DNA from: SAR202 cluster bacterium Io17-Chloro-G4
GTDB lineage: Bacteria; Chloroflexota; Dehalococcoidia; Lucifugimonadales; UBA3495
Reading direction: 5' to 3'
Assembly: GCA_002816455.1 (NCBI GenBank)
Contig: MUCR01000061.1
Location: forward strand, 1-40,669
DNA: 40,669 nt
Under the pieces are notes generated by a model. That model saw only the letters and a list, made by a program, of their open reading frames with translations, searched no databases and was not told the DNA's origin. Position 1 is the stretch's first letter. Each line of letters begins with the position of its first letter. Below are positions 33,406-40,669 of the stretch, piece by piece. The position numbers were made by a program, and so were the translations under genes.

Positions 33406-34896
33406 CTAGCCGACGGCCCCTTCCAAGCTGACCTTTAGTAGCTGGCCTGCTTCCATGGCGAACTCGAAGGGCAACTCCTGGAATATGTCTCGGCAGAAGC
33501 CGTTAATAATCATGTAGTGGGCGTCCTCCACCGATATGCCCCGCTGCTGGCAGTAGAAAAGCTGGTCGTCGCTCACTTTCGAAGTGGAGGCTTCGTGTTC
33601 CACTTGAGCCGACGAGTTTTTGACTTCAATGTATGGCACTGTGTGGGCGCCGCACTGGTCTCCGATTAGCAACGAATCGCATTGGGTAAAATTCTTTGCG
33701 CCCTGAGCGCCTGAGTTGATTTTCACCAATCCCCGGTAGGTGGCGTTGCCCTTGCCAGCGGAAATACCCTTGGCCACGATGGTACTCTTGGTATTTTTGC
33801 CTTGGTGGATCATCTTGGTCCCGGTGTCGGCTTGCTGGAAGTTGTTCACCAGGGCCACCGAGTAGAACTCGCCCACCGAGTTATCGCCTTTGAGGATGAC
33901 ACTGGGGTACTTCCAAGTTATGGCGGAGCCAGTTTCGACCTGGGTCCAGGAGATTTTGGAGTTGCGCTCTTTGCAGATGCCCCGTTTGGTCACGAAGTTG
34001 TACACGCCGCCATTGCCATCTTTGTCGCCTGGGAACCAGTTTTGGAGGGTGGAGTATTTGATCTCGGCATCCTCCAGCGCCACTAACTCTACAACTGCGG
34101 CATGCAACTGGTTGGTCTTTCTGGCAGGGGCGGTGCAGCCTTCCAAGTAGCTCACGTAGCTGCCCTTGTCGGCGATAATCAATGTCCGCTCGAATTGACC
34201 GGAGTCCGCTTGATTGATGCGGAAGTAGGTCATGAGCTCAATAGGGCAACGGACTCCCGGCGGAATGTAGGCGAAAGAACCATCGCTAAAGACCGCCGAA
34301 TTTAGCCCTGCGTAAAAATTATCGGCGAAGGGAACCACTGAACCCAGGTACTTCTTTACCAAGTCCGGATGGTTCTTGATGGCTTCGCTTATAGGACAAA
34401 AGATAATGCCAGCTTTTTCCAGCATGTCCTGATAGGTAGTGGCCACGGACACGCTATCCAGCACGGCGTCCACGGCAACACCAGCCAAGCGTTCCCGCTC
34501 CGCCAAGGGAATGCCCAACTTGTCGAAGGCTTCCAGTATTTCCGGGTCGACTTCGTCCAAACTTTTCGGAGCGTCGTCCTTGGAGCCAGGAGCGGCATAG
34601 TAGATGATGTCTTGATAGTCAATGGGCGGGTGCTGAATGTTGGCCCAAGTAGGCTCCCGATAATCTTGCTTAACCCAATGGCGATAGGCTTTCAGCCGCC
34701 ACTCCAGCATCCAATCGGGCTCGCCCTTCTTTTGGGATATGAGCCGCACAACATCTTCGTTGAGGCCCTTGGGAATTACTTCCGACTCGATGTCGATGGT
34801 AAATCCCCATTTGTAATCGGCGTCCAGATCGCTGGATGTCCTGGAAATTACCTTCGGTTCTGCCTTCGATTTGGGTGGAGTTACGGACGAGGCCAT
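33406..34896 (-). CDS. sufB: Fe-S cluster scaffold SufB
   Basis: A 496-residue SufB, the main cluster-building scaffold of the SUF system. Characteristic stretches are [73 protein letters not shown] and the C-terminal [27 protein letters not shown] lies five bases before the ATG. It is the first gene of the operon, behind a promoter that overlaps a palindromic site resembling Rrf2-family operators, so the whole operon may be repressed when Fe-S supply is adequate. Confidence 0.97.
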   Translation of the reverse strand: MASSVTPPKSKAEPKVISRTSSDLDADYKWGFTIDIESEVIPKGLNEDVVRLISQKKGEPDWMLEWRLKAYRHWVKQDYREPTWANIQHPPIDYQDIIYYAAPGSKDDAPKSLDEVDPEILEAFDKLGIPLAERERLAGVAVDAVLDSVSVATTYQDMLEKAGIIFCPISEAIKNHPDLVKKYLGSVVPFADNFYAGLNSAVFSDGSFAYIPPGVRCPIELMTYFRINQADSGQFERTLIIADKGSYVSYLEGCTAPARKTNQLHAAVVELVALEDAEIKYSTLQNWFPGDKDGNGGVYNFVTKRGICKERNSKISWTQVETGSAITWKYPSVILKGDNSVGEFYSVALVNNFQQADTGTKMIHQGKNTKSTIVAKGISAGKGNATYRGLVKINSGAQGAKNFTQCDSLLIGDQCGAHTVPYIEVKNSSAQVEHEASTSKVSDDQLFYCQQRGISVEDAHYMIINGFCRDIFQELPFEFAMEAGQLLKVSLEGAVG

Positions 34897-35022
34897 TGGC
34901 TCTCCTAAATGAAGTACTTTTTTATGTCTCGCCTAGAGATTTAGTCCTTGCATCGATTCCAACGGTTGTAATTGTCAGGCTGTCTTCTGTAAACAGGCGC
35001 AGTATGTCAGCCGGTATTAATT

Positions 35023-35050
35023 AATATAGATTGTTGACCAATTAAGTCAA
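35023..35050 (-). promoter_or_regulatory. Predicted suf operon promoter
   Basis: On the minus strand TTGACT (35045-35050) is followed after 16 bases by TATATT (35023-35028); each hexamer matches the consensus at five of six positions. The start site would be near 35016, leaving a leader of about 120 bases before sufB. The -35 box and spacer lie inside the palindrome at 35030-35054, the layout of a repressible promoter. Confidence 0.6.
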
Positions 35051-35054
35051 CAAT
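35030..35054. promoter_or_regulatory. Palindromic operator resembling an IscR/Rrf2 type 1 site
   Basis: ATTGTTGAC (35030-35038) and GTCAACAAT (35046-35054) are perfect inverted arms around 7 bases, 25 bp in all. By hand it agrees with the Escherichia coli IscR type 1 consensus (25 bp with GACT/AGTC cores) at about 21 of 25 positions. It does not fit the SufR CAAC-N6-GTTG pattern. No Rrf2 gene is in the window. Confidence 0.6.
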
Positions 35055-35116
35055 TATCCTAGCACTCGCTTCCCTAGCTGTCAACGATATTCGTAGCGAG
35101 CGTGGATTGAAGCTGG

Positions 35117-35145
35117 TTGACGTCACAGACGGGCGATAGTATATC
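35117..35145 (+). promoter_or_regulatory. Predicted tatD promoter, close to the start codon
   Basis: TTGACG (35117-35122, five of six) and TATATC (35140-35145, four of six) are spaced by 17 bases. The expected start site falls at about 35152, two bases before the ATG, which itself has no ribosome binding site. This suggests a leaderless transcript. Confidence 0.45.
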
Positions 35146-35153
35146 ATTCCCCC

Positions 35154-36005
35154 ATGGAGACCAATTCCGAAACAAATTCCCTGGCAACCGGATACTCGCT
35201 GGGCGACTGCCATACTCATTTGGACCAATATCCCCGGGAGGAAATACCGGAAATTCTGGGAAGGGCCAATGAGGCAGGCGTGGGGTTCATCATCTGCGCC
35301 GGAACGACAGTGGAATCTAGCGCCGCTTGCATAGACATGGCCCAAGAATTCGGCCCTTTGTACGCTGGCGTGGGAATTCACCCTATGGAAGCCAACCAAA
35401 TTGTCGATAGCGGCACGTATAGTCGATTAGAAAGCTTGGCGAGAGACAACCCCAAGGTGGTGTGCATCAGCGAGGTCGGCCTGGATTTTCTGCCAACTTC
35501 GCCGGACCGGGAAATCCAGTTTCAGGTATTTCGGGAACAAATCCGCTTGGCATTGGCCCTAAACTTGCCCATCATCTTTCACTCCAGAGAGTCTCACCCA
35601 GAAGTGTTCCAGGTACTGAGGGAAGAAGAAGCCGGCCAAGTGGGTGGGGCCATGCATTACTTCCAAGGAGACGAGGCCACCGCTAGGGAGGCCATTGATT
35701 GCGGCTTTTACATTTCCCTAGCCCGGCCCTTACTGCGGCTGCCGGAGTTACAGGATGCGGCCAGGGCCATTTCCTTAGATAACATCGTTCTGGAGACAGA
35801 CGCGGCTCCCCAGCCATTTAAGAAACACCGCTACAACTGGACCGAGCCACGCCACGCCCAGGCCGTGGCTCAACAACTGGCCGAGCTCAAAGGGATTTCC
35901 GTGGAAGAAGTGGCGGAAGTGACCACACGAAACTTGGCCAAGCTACTCAGTTTGGAAGATCGATCCGCCCTCGATTCCAGTCCTCGATCAAGCGGTCATA
36001 GTTAA
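35154..36005 (+). CDS. TatD-family metal-dependent hydrolase (DNase)
   Basis: A 283-residue TatD-family TIM-barrel nuclease. Metal ligands in order: His20 and His22 (DCHTHLDQYP), Glu107 (ISEVGLDF), His143 (IFHSRE), His168 (MHYFQG) and Asp216 (VLETDAAP). Relatives act as 3'-5' DNases or RNases in repair and turnover. It diverges from the suf operon, and a LysR gene follows after six bases. There is no ribosome binding site, and the predicted promoter would give an almost leaderless message. An internal start is unlikely because the N-terminal His pair begins only 20 residues in. Confidence 0.92.
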   Translation: METNSETNSLATGYSLGDCHTHLDQYPREEIPEILGRANEAGVGFIICAGTTVESSAACIDMAQEFGPLYAGVGIHPMEANQIVDSGTYSRLESLARDNPKVVCISEVGLDFLPTSPDREIQFQVFREQIRLALALNLPIIFHSRESHPEVFQVLREEEAGQVGGAMHYFQGDEATAREAIDCGFYISLARPLLRLPELQDAARAISLDNIVLETDAAPQPFKKHRYNWTEPRHAQAVAQQLAELKGISVEEVAEVTTRNLAKLLSLEDRSALDSSPRSSGHS

Positions 36006-36011
36006 GCCGGA

Positions 36012-36989
36012 ATGGCAGGCCTTGATTCGGGAAGCGGGGCAAGTGCGGAACACTCGCGGTTCGGCGAGCTCACCCCTAAGCAACTAAACTTCCACCAACT
36101 TTACATTTTCCACGCCGTTGCAACCCACCTCAGTTTCTCCCGCGCCGCCAAAGCCCTGGAACTCACTCAGCCGGCCGTGTCGATACAGGTCCAAGAGCTG
36201 GAAAAATCCCTGGGAGTTACTCTTTTCCACAGAAGACCCAGAAAATTAGGGATTACCCAGGAAGGTGAGATTGTTTTCGCGTATTCCCAGCAGATCTTCT
36301 CTTTGTCCAACAAGATGATGGCCACAGTGCAGGAGATGCAGGAATTGGAAACAGGCCACCTGACTCTCGGCGCAAGCACCACACCTGGAGAGTTTGTGCT
36401 GCCCTTGGCCGTGGGACAGTTCCGCCGGTCATATCCTGGCATTCGTGTAGAACTGGTGATATCGAACACCCGGTCCATCATTCAGCGTATCTTGGACCGG
36501 GAAATTGACCTGGGTATGGTGGGAGACCGGGGCGAAGGATATTCGGACGACTTGGAGATGGTGGACTACGTTGACGACGAAATAGTCCTGGTGGCCTCCC
36601 CGGACCATCCGTTAGCAGGAATTAGCGGCGTGTCGCCAGCTCAGGTTGTGGAGCACGGGTTGATAGTCCGGGAAGAGGGCTCGGCCACTCGCCAGGTTGC
36701 GTTACGGCTGTTCCAAAGCCTGGGCGCTGAACCCCGAGTCGAGCTTGAGTTGGGCAGCAACCAGGCGGTAAAGCAAGCGGCGGGAGCGGGAGGCGGAATA
36801 GGAGTGATTTCACGGTTGGGGATCGTGGCTGAGGTCGAAGCTGGCATGCTAGCCGTTCTGGACGTGGAAGGATGGGTCTGCCGTCGCCCTCTGACTCTGG
36901 TGCATCCCAAAGACCGGTACTTATCCCCGGCCCAACGAGCATTCCGAGAGTTCCTGATCGAACACCGGCCGGGCATCCCGGCTAAGTAG
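36012..36989 (+). CDS. LysR-family transcriptional regulator
   Basis: A 325-residue LysR-type regulator. The winged helix-turn-helix is at about residues 27-85: LYIFHAVATHLSFSRAAKAL, then LTQPAVSIQVQELEKSLG. The effector domain starts near 112 with LTLGASTTPGEFVLP and resembles the CbbR/CysB-like branch. The first 20 or so residues are not family-like, so the true start may be later, but no better start codon with a ribosome binding site is seen. It lies six bases after tatD and is probably co-transcribed with it. The target genes are unknown; LysR proteins often act on a divergent neighbour, but none is adjacent. Confidence 0.9.
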   Translation: MAGLDSGSGASAEHSRFGELTPKQLNFHQLYIFHAVATHLSFSRAAKALELTQPAVSIQVQELEKSLGVTLFHRRPRKLGITQEGEIVFAYSQQIFSLSNKMMATVQEMQELETGHLTLGASTTPGEFVLPLAVGQFRRSYPGIRVELVISNTRSIIQRILDREIDLGMVGDRGEGYSDDLEMVDYVDDEIVLVASPDHPLAGISGVSPAQVVEHGLIVREEGSATRQVALRLFQSLGAEPRVELELGSNQAVKQAAGAGGGIGVISRLGIVAEVEAGMLAVLDVEGWVCRRPLTLVHPKDRYLSPAQRAFREFLIEHRPGIPAK

Positions 36990-37229
36990 TGGCCGTTAAA
37001 CGACTTGCCAGCTATATTCTAGGAAAGGCCACCTAGAGAAACAATAGCCTCAGGGATTCCCACTGACACTCGCCGATGTTAACATTCACAACCGTAGGCG
37101 CTCATTCAGTGTCCCAATCCCTGGACCACGAACTTGCCACGTTCGGTTGTGGCGGAGTGACCTTACGTTACTCGGGGTCTCGGGAAGGTCCGAGCCGTCT
37201 CATCCAAGTCCTAGAAAGGCGGAGATTAA

Positions 37230-37820
37230 ATGTTGCCAGAAACTTGCCAGATGGCATTGAAAGAATGGGCGGTAACCGTGCGGGCCCTGGCCCAAGGAAC
37301 ACAGGTGCTGCTTTTGCGCAAGGGCGGGATTCACGAAACGGATAAGGACTTCCGAGTCATCCATCCCGAGTTTTTGCTTTACCCCACCTACGAACACCAG
37401 AAGGAAGACTTGCTCAAAGTTGGCTACCAGGCGGACCTGCGCCAAATTCTAGAAGAACCGCGAGAACCTGACCAGATTCGGTTCACCCATTGGGCCAAGG
37501 TGGAAGAAACTATCCAGGTTTCGCAACAGGGTACGGTGGACGATCTTTCGCCGCACCACATTTGGACCAATGAATACGCTCAGTCCCGGTTGCGCTGGAA
37601 GCACATGCTACCCCTGTCCATCCTGCTGTTGCGGGTCTACAAACTGGGAACGCCGGTGAGCGTGCCCTATCTTCCCGAGTACAGCGGCTGCACGTCTTGG
37701 GTAGACATTTTGGACCGGGTTTCCCTGGGCCAAATGCTTCCGGTGCTAAACGACGAAGATTTCCAGGGGCAGGTGGATGCAATAAAAGGTTGTTTGGGCA
37801 CCGCCCTGGCTACCACCTAG
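37230..37820 (+). CDS. DUF1802 family protein
   Basis: A 196-residue protein of the DUF1802 family, whose function is not known. It opens with MALKEWAVTVRALAQGTQVL and LLRKGGIHE, and continues with FLLYPTYEHQ and RFTHWAKVEE, which are the conserved parts as I recall them. The C-terminal region (HIWTNEYAQSRLRWKH, then LLLRVYKLGTPVSVPYLPEY) also fits. Start 37230 has a GGAG seven bases upstream; an inner ATG at 37251 is possible. The 240 bases before it hold no gene. Confidence 0.8.
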   Translation: MLPETCQMALKEWAVTVRALAQGTQVLLLRKGGIHETDKDFRVIHPEFLLYPTYEHQKEDLLKVGYQADLRQILEEPREPDQIRFTHWAKVEETIQVSQQGTVDDLSPHHIWTNEYAQSRLRWKHMLPLSILLLRVYKLGTPVSVPYLPEYSGCTSWVDILDRVSLGQMLPVLNDEDFQGQVDAIKGCLGTALATT

Positions 37821-37898
37821 AATTTCTGGGAGCTTCTCGGATCTTCTCCTAAATAAGGTTTTCCCAGTAATCCGCCAGAAAATAAGGACGTAAATTAG

Positions 37899-38903
37899 AT
37901 GAAATACCGGCAGCTACCGCGCACGGATTTAGTTCTGCCCGAAGTCGGATTCGGCGTTTGGACTGTGGCCACCAATTGGTGGGGTGAAATTCAAGAAGAG
38001 CAAAAAGCGTCCCTATTGGAAAATGCGCTGGAGTTGGGCGTCACATTTTTCGACACCGCTGATACCTACGGCGAGGGATATGGCGAAGAAATATTGGCGA
38101 ATGTTTTGGGCCACCGCCGAAAAGATATTGTGATCGCCACCAAGTTCGGTTACGACTTTTACGACAAGACTCCCCGAGAAGGCCACAAGGAACGTCCCCA
38201 GAAATTCGACCGGGAATTCGTAACTTTCGCTTGTGAGCAAAGCCTAAAGCGCCTTAACACGGACTTCATAGACCTCTACCAGATCCATAATCCCAAAATG
38301 AACCATCTGGAGATGGATGAACTGTTCGAGACTTTAGAACAGCTTCAATTCGACGGCAAAATACGCTACTACGGAGCGGCAATTGGACCGGACATCGGGT
38401 GGTTTGAGGAGGGCGAGTACTCGATGCGGGAGCGCCATGTCCATAGCGCCCAGATCATATACAGCATTCTGGAGCAAGACCCAGCCTTGGATTTCTTTCC
38501 CATAGCCGAAGAAGAGCAGGTGGGTTTAATTTCCCGCGTCCCCCACGCTTCGGAGGTGTTGACGGGCCGGTTCACCGAGCCTCCGGTCTTTGACGCCAGC
38601 GACCACCGTGCCAGCCGCAAAGCCGAATGGATGACAGAGGCCCTACGGAAGGCAGCCAAGGTCCAGTTCTTGGCCGGAGAAAACGCTGGGCGCAGCATGA
38701 GCCAAGCTGCCATAAAGTTCGCCTTGGCCAAGTCCGCCATCATCTCAGTCCTTCCGAATTTCACCAATTTGGACGAGATCAATGAATATACGTCGGCATC
38801 GGAAGCTCCAGACCTGACTGATGAGGAACAAACGCGCATTGATGACTTGTGGAATAATAGCTTCGACTTGGAGGAGCCCGCAGCCCAATTCCGTGAGATT
38901 TAA
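37899..38903 (+). CDS. Aldo/keto reductase
   Basis: A 334-residue NADPH-dependent aldo/keto reductase. The catalytic tetrad is complete: Asp52 and Tyr57 (FDTADTYG), Lys82 (IATKFG) and His130 (LYQIHNP). The C-terminal cofactor region (AIKFALAKSAIISVLPNFTN) follows the family pattern. The segment HKERPQKFDREFVTFACEQS is typical of the YdhF/IolS-like branch. It starts 78 bases after the DUF1802 gene on the same strand, with AAGGAC upstream. The substrate is unknown; relatives reduce sugars or aldehydes. Confidence 0.92.
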   Translation: MKYRQLPRTDLVLPEVGFGVWTVATNWWGEIQEEQKASLLENALELGVTFFDTADTYGEGYGEEILANVLGHRRKDIVIATKFGYDFYDKTPREGHKERPQKFDREFVTFACEQSLKRLNTDFIDLYQIHNPKMNHLEMDELFETLEQLQFDGKIRYYGAAIGPDIGWFEEGEYSMRERHVHSAQIIYSILEQDPALDFFPIAEEEQVGLISRVPHASEVLTGRFTEPPVFDASDHRASRKAEWMTEALRKAAKVQFLAGENAGRSMSQAAIKFALAKSAIISVLPNFTNLDEINEYTSASEAPDLTDEEQTRIDDLWNNSFDLEEPAAQFREI

Positions 38904-39130
38904 CTATTCGCCCAAAGCATCCGCGGGTTAGCAATGGGCAAATTGGCGATGGTAACAAATCTTGGTATTGTCCTGATTTCGTAGAAAATCACCCCATGCA
39001 CAGCTCGTAGTTTGTCATGGGTTTGCCTGAAATCGTAATTAATTAGGCTATAATCACTCCCGGCCCCCCGAACCATCACGAAAATGATCTGCCCATAACC
39101 GCAGGGAATCCCCGAGGGAGGTGGTTGAAG

Positions 39131-40669
39131 ATGGTCACTGGAATCCCGGGAACTAAGAAACTGGTGTACCAGTTTAGTGAAGGGGACGCTTCCATGACCG
39201 CACTTTTGGGCGGCAAGGGAAGCAACCTTTGCGAGATGGTCCGGTTGGGGCTTCCGGTTCCTCCGGGATTTGTAATATCCACCGAGACTTGTCTGGACTA
39301 CTTTAAGCGCGGGAACCAGTTGCCCGACGGACTTTCGGAAAGCATCCGCAACAACGTCGGCCAGGTGGAGGAAGCGATGGGCCGAAAATTCGGCTCTGCG
39401 GAGCATCCCCTCCTAGTTTCCGTACGTTCCGGCGCCCGGGTGTCTATGCCGGGCATGATGGATACCATTCTCAACCTTGGCATCAACGACTCCATCGCTC
39501 AAGGCCTTGCCTCGGAGATGGGCGACTTGCGACCGGCGCTTGACGCCCACCGGCGGTTCCTACAGATATACGCTGACGTGGTGATGGAAGTGGACCCGGG
39601 TGTATTTGAGGAAGTCCTTACCCATCACAAGAGCCGCAGCGGAGTAACACAGGACCACCAACTCACGCCAAAGACGCTTCATAAGGTGATAGCGGACTAC
39701 AAAAGCGCTATCCGGCAAGCCTCTGGATCCGATATACCGACTGACCCTTGGGACCAGCTTTTATCCGCCACGGAAGCGGTGTTCCGCAGTTGGAACAACC
39801 CCAGGGCCATCTTCTACCGCAACCACAATGGCATTGACCACGACATGGGTACCGCCGTCACCATCATGGCCATGGTGTTCGGCAACCTCGGCCCCACCAG
39901 CGGAACGGGTGTCCTCTTTACCAGAAACCCGGCCACTGGAGAGAACAAGATCTACGGCGAATACCTTTCTAATGCCCAAGGAGAAGACGTGGTGGCCGGG
40001 GTTCGCACCCCTCAGCCCATTTCGGCTTTGGCGGATGATATGCCCCAAGCTTCGGGCCAGTTAATGGAGCTGGCGGCCCAATTGGAAAACCACTATCGGG
40101 ACGCTCAGGATATTGAGTTCACCATAGAGAACAACCGGTTGTTCATCCTCCAAACTCGCAACGCAAAGCGCACGCCTCCGGCCGCAGTAAAGATCGCGGT
40201 AGAACTGGTGCGGGAAGGTTCAATTAGCCAGGATGAGGCGTTATTACAGGTGAACCCGGAAGACGTCGGACAATTGATGGTGCCCCAGTTTACAGCCGAC
40301 GTTGAATCGACCCAAATTCGAGACGCTATTCTCGCCCGAGGCTCCGGTGCTTCGCCGGGGGCAGCCACCGGAAAGTTGTTTTTTGACGCTAGCCGGGCCG
40401 TTGAAGCCGCCGAGCAAGGTGAGGCTATAATTCTGGTGCGACCGGAAACTAAGCCCGACGATATCCACGGTATCGCCGTCGCCGTGGGCGTGGTGACCAG
40501 CCGGGGCGGTGCAACCAGCCACGCAGCCGTGGTTACCCGGGGCATGGGGAAGCCGTGCATCGTCGGCTGTGAAGCCTTACAGGTGGACCCAGAGCGCGGC
40601 CTGATGGTGGCAAACGGCCAGACAATAAAAGAAGGCGCGGAAATTAGCATGGACGGGACCAGCGGCATC
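39131..40669 (+). CDS. ppdK: Pyruvate, phosphate dikinase (5' part, runs off the edge)
   Basis: The first 513 codons of PPDK, which interconverts pyruvate, ATP and phosphate with phosphoenolpyruvate, AMP and diphosphate. The nucleotide-binding part has YQFSEGDASMTALLGGKG, LPVPPGFVIS, SVRSGARVSMPGMMDTILN and SWNNPRAIFYRNHNGI. The central phosphohistidine domain has TSRGGATSHAAVVTRGMGKP with the catalytic His. The C-terminal PEP/pyruvate barrel lies beyond the window. The ATG at 39131 is preceded by GGGAGGTGG, and a TATAAT at 39049-39054 may be its -10 box, although no well-spaced -35 was found. It probably supports gluconeogenesis from pyruvate or balances the PEP pool. Confidence 0.95.
   Translation, partial: MVTGIPGTKKLVYQFSEGDASMTALLGGKGSNLCEMVRLGLPVPPGFVISTETCLDYFKRGNQLPDGLSESIRNNVGQVEEAMGRKFGSAEHPLLVSVRSGARVSMPGMMDTILNLGINDSIAQGLASEMGDLRPALDAHRRFLQIYADVVMEVDPGVFEEVLTHHKSRSGVTQDHQLTPKTLHKVIADYKSAIRQASGSDIPTDPWDQLLSATEAVFRSWNNPRAIFYRNHNGIDHDMGTAVTIMAMVFGNLGPTSGTGVLFTRNPATGENKIYGEYLSNAQGEDVVAGVRTPQPISALADDMPQASGQLMELAAQLENHYRDAQDIEFTIENNRLFILQTRNAKRTPPAAVKIAVELVREGSISQDEALLQVNPEDVGQLMVPQFTADVESTQIRDAILARGSGASPGAATGKLFFDASRAVEAAEQGEAIILVRPETKPDDIHGIAVAVGVVTSRGGATSHAAVVTRGMGKPCIVGCEALQVDPERGLMVANGQTIKEGAEISMDGTSGI

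Noticed and set aside
35030-35054. SufR-type operator
   Set aside because: The SufR pattern is CAAC-N6-GTTG; the arms here are in the opposite orientation (GTTGAC...GTCAAC) and fit an IscR type 1 site better.
38900-39406. 168-codon frame on the minus strand
   Set aside because: It overlaps the ppdK start antisense and has no recognisable motifs.
40105-40668. 187-codon frame on the minus strand at the right edge
   Set aside because: Antisense shadow of the strongly conserved ppdK coding region.
1-40669. CRISPR array, tRNA or rRNA genes, insertion sequence
   Set aside because: No regularly spaced repeats, no cloverleaf-like segments in the gaps and no transposase-like protein were found by reading; a covariance-model scan could still find a missed small RNA.

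Overview
The window (about 40.7 kb, moderately GC-rich) looks like a chromosomal piece of an uncultured Chloroflexota bacterium, most plausibly SAR202-like Dehalococcoidia. This is an inference from gene content. It combines a luciferase-family flavin monooxygenase, GMC oxidoreductases, a D-aminoacylase-type amidohydrolase, several CaiB/BaiF CoA-transferase genes, and lipoproteins with long Thr/Pro linkers after the lipobox. Genes are dense, mostly with Shine-Dalgarno sites. TAA, TAG and TGA all end conserved genes. No rRNA, tRNA, CRISPR array or transposase was found.

Layout. 0-3.3 kb: htpX (minus) diverges from etfB-etfA (plus), which has a good promoter and a strong hairpin between its two genes. 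3.4-5.2 kb: an amidase with a small GatC/AtzG-like partner upstream. 5.5-16.8 kb: a catabolic block holding an NAD-dependent epimerase, a metallo-beta-lactamase-fold hydrolase, a D-aminoacylase-like amidohydrolase, a flavin monooxygenase, an alpha/beta hydrolase, two GMC oxidoreductases and an MFS transporter. 17-21 kb: small exported proteins and lipoproteins. Two of the lipoprotein genes, an M23-like one and an amidohydrolase, are each cut by a single in-frame stop, and a third is only a 50-residue leader. 21-26 kb: two translationally coupled pairs, MaoC-like hydratase with CoA-transferase and SAM methyltransferase with CoA-transferase. One of the two CoA-transferases lacks the catalytic Asp. 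26.3-28.7 kb: a DinB-like protein and a family 5 substrate-binding lipoprotein. 28.7-34.9 kb: a SUF iron-sulfur operon, sufB-C-D-S-U plus a second SufU-like gene, behind a promoter that overlaps a perfect 9-7-9 palindrome resembling an IscR/Rrf2 site. 35.1-40.7 kb: TatD nuclease (possibly leaderless), a LysR regulator, a DUF1802 protein, an aldo/keto reductase, and the 5' part of pyruvate phosphate dikinase running off the right edge.

How it fits together. The genes suggest a heterotroph that oxidises and hydrolyses complex organic molecules and passes acyl products through CoA-transferases and hydratases. Electrons could go through ETF, the SUF system would supply Fe-S clusters, and PPDK could link to gluconeogenesis. 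Three kinds of small intergenic repeat occur: an 85-bp palindromic element (two copies), G/C-run palindromic doublets (two copies) and short tandem repeats. No complete undescribed system can be demonstrated from sequence alone. The strongest leads are the cluster of stop-interrupted lipoprotein genes, the Rrf2-like operator on the suf promoter, and the CoA-transferase without its catalytic Asp.
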